Source of the DNA: Rhizobium gallicum bv. gallicum R602sp
Lineage (GTDB): Bacteria > Pseudomonadota > Alphaproteobacteria > Rhizobiales > Rhizobiaceae
Assembly (NCBI RefSeq): GCF_000816845.1
Contig: NZ_CP006880.1
Span: forward strand, 1,674,001 to 1,738,000
Direction of reading: 5' to 3'
DNA: 64,000 bases
Shown: positions 61,152-64,000 of the stretch, one piece after another
Layout of the letters: the number at the start of each line of letters is the position of its first letter
Numbering within the stretch: position 1 is the stretch's first letter
Notes under the pieces: generated by a model
Told to the model about the DNA's origin: nothing
The model's input: only the letters and a program-made list of their open reading frames with translations
The model's database searches: none
Position numbers and translations under genes: made by a program

Positions 61152-62069
61152 ATGGATCGATTTGATGCGATGCGGGTACTGCTTGCGGTCATCGACGCCG
61201 GCAGCTTGTCGGCTGGCAGCCGCAGGCTGAATGCTCCCCTGCCCAGCGTCAGCCGCAAGGTCGCCGATCTTGAACGGCACCTCGGCGCAAGTCTCATCAT
61301 CCGAACAAGTCGCAATCTGCAGCTTACCGACGCCGGGCGCGACTATGTCGAAGCCGCACGCAAGATCATGGCAGACCTCGAAGAGGTTGAACGCCGAGCC
61401 TCCGGCGAATATCAAACGCCGCGTGGAATCCTCACGATCACAATGCCAGTGGAGTTCGGAAGTCGGTACGTGTTGCCTATCGCGCTGGACTTCATGAAAG
61501 AGCACCCGGAGGTGACGTTGAACCTTCTGTCGCTCGACCGTTCAGTTCACCTTGTGAATGAGCAGGTGGACGTTGCCATTCGGCTAGGCGAACTCGCCGA
61601 CAGTTCGCTGTATGCGGTTAAGGCCGGCGAATTTCGCCTGCTGACATGTGCCAGCCCAGCCTATCTGGAGCGGCATGGCGTTCCTCAACATCCCACCGAT
61701 TTGCCGAACCACGAGGGCATCATGTTCAGCAACCGGTCATTCTTCTGGGGATTCGAAGTTGAGGGCAAACCAATCGAAGCGGTGCCGCGAAGCCGCATCG
61801 AGGTCAACACCGCAGCCAACTGTGTTGCCGCGGCGTTAGGCGGCGTCGGAATCGCCCGCCTCTTCGACTACCAGATTCCCGACGAATTATCCGCTGGCGC
61901 GCTTGTGCCGATCCTGAAAGGCTACGATAGCGGGCCGAGGCCGATCCATATCGTCTATTCGCGCCAAGGGCTTCTTGCCTTGAAGGTGCGCACATTCATC
62001 GACTGGGCATTGCCACGGTTCCGCGCGACGTGCGGCAACTATGGTGGCATTGCGCACTCACCGCAATGA
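61152..62069 (+). CDS. LysR-type transcriptional regulator
   Basis: 305 residues. Winged HTH at the N-terminus (MDRFDAMRVLLAVIDAGSLSAGSRRL, PSVSRKVADLERHLGASLIIR) followed by the substrate-binding domain. ATG 61152 is the standard LysR start; upstream reading is not family-like. Belongs to the CrgA-like group by its PTGTLTITMPVEFG-type region. A target may be the short-chain dehydrogenase genes downstream, one of which is decayed. Confidence 0.88.
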   Translation: MDRFDAMRVLLAVIDAGSLSAGSRRLNAPLPSVSRKVADLERHLGASLIIRTSRNLQLTDAGRDYVEAARKIMADLEEVERRASGEYQTPRGILTITMPVEFGSRYVLPIALDFMKEHPEVTLNLLSLDRSVHLVNEQVDVAIRLGELADSSLYAVKAGEFRLLTCASPAYLERHGVPQHPTDLPNHEGIMFSNRSFFWGFEVEGKPIEAVPRSRIEVNTAANCVAAALGGVGIARLFDYQIPDELSAGALVPILKGYDSGPRPIHIVYSRQGLLALKVRTFIDWALPRFRATCGNYGGIAHSPQ

Positions 62070-62410
62070 CGCGCGGACCTTGTCGATTGTCCGCTCCGGG
62101 TCTTGAGTAGTGTCCGACGCCGCGAGGGAGCGAGAATTCCGCATTGACCCCTTTCGGCAAGCTCGATTCCCATTTCTTTCTTGATATAAAGTCATTCTCA
62201 CCCCAGACCACCATCACCGCTGTTTTTGAGCAGGCCGAGATTTGCCTCGAAGTAATCCTGGTCCTTGTAAAATGCACGTAGTGATTGGAGAAAGCATCTG
62301 CCGTAGTCATGTGGCCATTGCTCCATCGCTGGAAATGTCTTGTTTTCAACTCCCGGGAAACCGAATTGAGCTTGCTTGGCCAATCCTCTCCTAAAGGCTC
62401 TTCCAGGCAT
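62058..62410 (-). pseudogene. Alpha/beta hydrolase C-terminal remnant with frameshifts
   Basis: About 115 codons of the C-terminal part of a fluoroacetate-dehalogenase / epoxide-hydrolase-like protein can be read only by changing frame. One frame gives QSLRAFYKDQDYFEANLGLLKNS, the next VMVVWGENDFISRKKW and LPRGVGHY, and a third DPERTIDKVRASLR before a TGA at 62058. The catalytic Asp/His region is broken and the 5' two thirds are missing. It overlaps the 3' end of the LysR gene. Confidence 0.65.
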
Positions 62411-62517
62411 CCGCGCGGGTTTTGTTCAGCTGGGCACGGGGCTGGTGGGCCGACCTATTCACCTTCAGCTTCTGCAGGCTCTCATACATACAGCCAGGCC
62501 CATCGGTGATCCTTTCA

Positions 62518-62739
62518 TCATCGGACCAGGCGATCGACGTGCGCCTGAAGTCGCGGTCCGATCAGCAGGATGGCGGGAATGACGATTAGGTACCCGATGC
62601 TCCACGAGCGCAGCCATGTCAGGACGAATCCTTTTGAAAAGCCGAGGTTGAGCGCAAGAAGGACGAAGGAGATAATTCCGGTTGTGATGATACCCATCGA
62701 CAGGGCAAAGGCGATCTTCCGTTTCAATTGCGTGTTCAT
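62518..62739 (-). CDS. DUF2798 small membrane protein
   Basis: 73 residues starting MNTQLKRKIAFALSMGIITTGIISF at ATG 62739. Two membrane spans (IAFALSMGIITTGIISFVLLAL and SIGYLIVIPAILLIGPRL), the DUF2798 pattern. Function unknown; members are often beside LysR regulators and oxidoreductases. Confidence 0.8.
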   Translation of the reverse strand: MNTQLKRKIAFALSMGIITTGIISFVLLALNLGFSKGFVLTWLRSWSIGYLIVIPAILLIGPRLQAHVDRLVR

Positions 62740-62957
62740 GTTCTTCTTCCTTTGAAGGTTCAAAGCCTCGATATGACCGCCTTGCGCTGATCGAACCGGG
62801 CAGTCACGACCTGTTGATGATCGGCGCCGAGGATCGAGCATTGCCACCCGGGGCGGTAGAGCAAGAATGCGAGAGGCAACCTCTTGAATCCGGCAAGTCC
62901 CAAACGGTGGCAACGACTACATCTGTCGCGAACTCACCCCAAGGCCCTCTTCACCCG

Positions 62958-63575
62958 GCGTCCTGCGCGATCGGCTTGTTATATGCCGACCGCCTTGCTC
63001 GCCGCGGATATGACCTCGTGTTGCTCGCAAAAAACCCTGACCGGCCAATCGCGCCCTTGCGAGCATTTTGCAAGCTGAGACCGATGTGGCGGTCGAGGTT
63101 GTTGCTGTCGACCTTTCGACGGACCAAGGCCTCCAAGGCGTGGAGGCTAGGTTCGTGGAGGAGAAGGGCTTTGACCTTGTCGTCAATCTCGACTTGCCAG
63201 CTGGCAAACCGCTTCCGGAAGACCGGGTGCTCAATCTCGATCGCCTGATCGGAATGAACGTTAAGGCATATGCACGCCCCGCAGCAGTGGCCGCACATAG
63301 CACATCAAAACGTCTATGTTCAGCGCGTTCTGACCGGCGCGGTGCGTACCGATTTCTGGCGGTTTCCCGCCTGCGTGCCTGAAGCAATACCCGCAATGAT
63401 GACGGCTGCCGATCTCGTCGATGCCGCGATGGTCGGTTTCGACCGTCGCGAGGCGATCACCATCCCCTCGCTGGTAAAGACCGGCCGCTGGGCGAGTTAT
63501 GAGCACGCACGCAAGGCACTGCTTGACGACCTCATGAACAGTGAGCCGGCACCTCGGTATCAGCGCCAACGCTGA
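62958..63575 (+). pseudogene. Decayed short-chain dehydrogenase
   Basis: Frames must be changed to follow the protein: CAIGLLYADRLARRGYDLVLLAKN (nucleotide-binding end; the TGxxxGIG motif is damaged), then DVAVEVVAVDLSTDQGLQGVEARF, RLIGMNVKAYARPAAVAA, then a jump to VYVQRVLTGAVRTDFWR and VDAAMVGFDRREAITIPSL ending at 63575. The middle part with the catalytic Ser-Tyr-Lys is deleted. The intact gene that follows is its close paralogue. Confidence 0.75.
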
Positions 63576-63716
63576 TCAAGTCTGTCAAACGAGAGGCTGG
63601 CTCTCATTTTTGCTCGCTACCGGGCCAACTTTGGCGAGCTCATATTCGTACCCATCGCAGTCCACAAATCGCAACTGACGCTCGGCTGTGTCCACGACAA
63701 CCCGAAAGGAAATGCC

Positions 63717-64000
63717 ATGCAGGAAACGTTAGGAATCGCCGTCATTACCGGCGCATCGGGCGGCATTGGCGCCCTTTATGCGGATCGACTTGCCCGCCAG
63801 GGCTATGACTTGATGCTCGTCGCGCGAAACGGCGAGCGGCTGCAACGAGTAGCGGCTGCCATCCGCGAACGGACGGGCCGCACCGTTTTGACCGTCACTG
63901 CCGACCTCACGAAAACGGACGACGTCGCCCGGGTCGCAACGCTGATCACTGACGACCCGCGGATCACGATGCTGGTCAACAATGCCGGTGTCGGGGCGGC
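63717..64000 (+). CDS. Short-chain dehydrogenase, cut by the window edge
   Basis: 94 codons and open to the end of the window. The N-terminus IAVITGASGGIGALYADRLARQGYDLMLVARN has the intact TGxxxGIG cofactor loop, followed by ADLTKTDDV and MLVNNAGVGA. The Arg after VA favours NADP(H). ATG 63717 has AAAGGAA upstream. The catalytic residues lie beyond the window. It resembles the decayed gene just upstream in residue pattern, implying a tandem duplication. Confidence 0.88.
   Translation, partial: MQETLGIAVITGASGGIGALYADRLARQGYDLMLVARNGERLQRVAAAIRERTGRTVLTVTADLTKTDDVARVATLITDDPRITMLVNNAGVGA

Noticed and set aside
1..64000. CRISPR array, tRNA-linked att site, or intact insertion sequence
   Set aside because: No regularly spaced repeats, tRNA gene, integrase or transposase was recognised in the window.

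Overview
The window looks like part of a rhizobial alphaproteobacterial replicon (Rhizobium / Sinorhizobium / Agrobacterium relatives). It has high GC, tightly packed operons with ATGA/GTGA overlaps, an imp-type type VI secretion (T6SS) cluster laid out as in Agrobacterium, and PQQ-alcohol-oxidation accessory genes of the kind found beside rhizobial xoxF. This assignment rests on gene content only. No rRNA, tRNA, CRISPR array or intact insertion sequence was seen.

Layout. (1) 1-6896: C1 / PQQ-linked block. A leftward pair resembling methylofuran biosynthesis (an amino-acid kinase cut by the window edge, and an MfnB-FolB fusion) diverges from a rightward six-gene operon: periplasmic binding protein, YVTN beta-propeller, small periplasmic protein, ABC ATPase, ABC permease, helical periplasmic protein. 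(2) 6871-7931: a doubtful small ORF and an Ohr peroxidase. (3) 7979-15048: a ugp-type glycerophosphodiester / glycerol-3-phosphate uptake and breakdown locus (ugpB-A-E, GDPD and HAD phosphatase leftward; ugpC and a SorC-type regulator rightward) with a paired 12-bp direct repeat as candidate operator. (4) 15479-16946: a small hypothetical gene and a secreted alpha/beta hydrolase.

(5) 17211-45590: a nearly complete T6SS. Leftward run: clpV, hcp, an unknown gene, vgrG, a DUF4123 adaptor, an Ntox15-like DNase effector with a glycine-zipper N-terminus, a DUF1851 immunity protein and a PAAR tip. Rightward run: tssA, B, C, a second tssC, tagJ, E, F, G, fha, K, L (with OmpA domain), M, a tagF-pppA fusion and ppkA. 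No tssJ is visible. Hairpins sit after tssA, tssB, tssC and hcp, which suggests dosage control after transcription.

(6) 45595-56580: an outer-membrane polysaccharide export lipoprotein, a GFA-family protein, cbpM-cbpA chaperone genes, a methyltransferase, a four-gene iron-siderophore-type ABC importer, a structured RNA with an intrinsic terminator ahead of a Bcr/CflA-type MFS exporter, and a glyoxalase-fold protein. (7) 57156-60973: a three-gene operon of N-formylglutamate-amidohydrolase-like protein, DUF1704 'QEGLA' predicted zinc peptidase and GshB-like ATP-grasp ligase. Its biology is, to my knowledge, unsettled, and it is the best candidate here for an undescribed system. (8) 61152-64000: a LysR regulator, a decayed alpha/beta hydrolase, a DUF2798 membrane protein, a decayed short-chain dehydrogenase and an intact paralogue of it that runs off the window.
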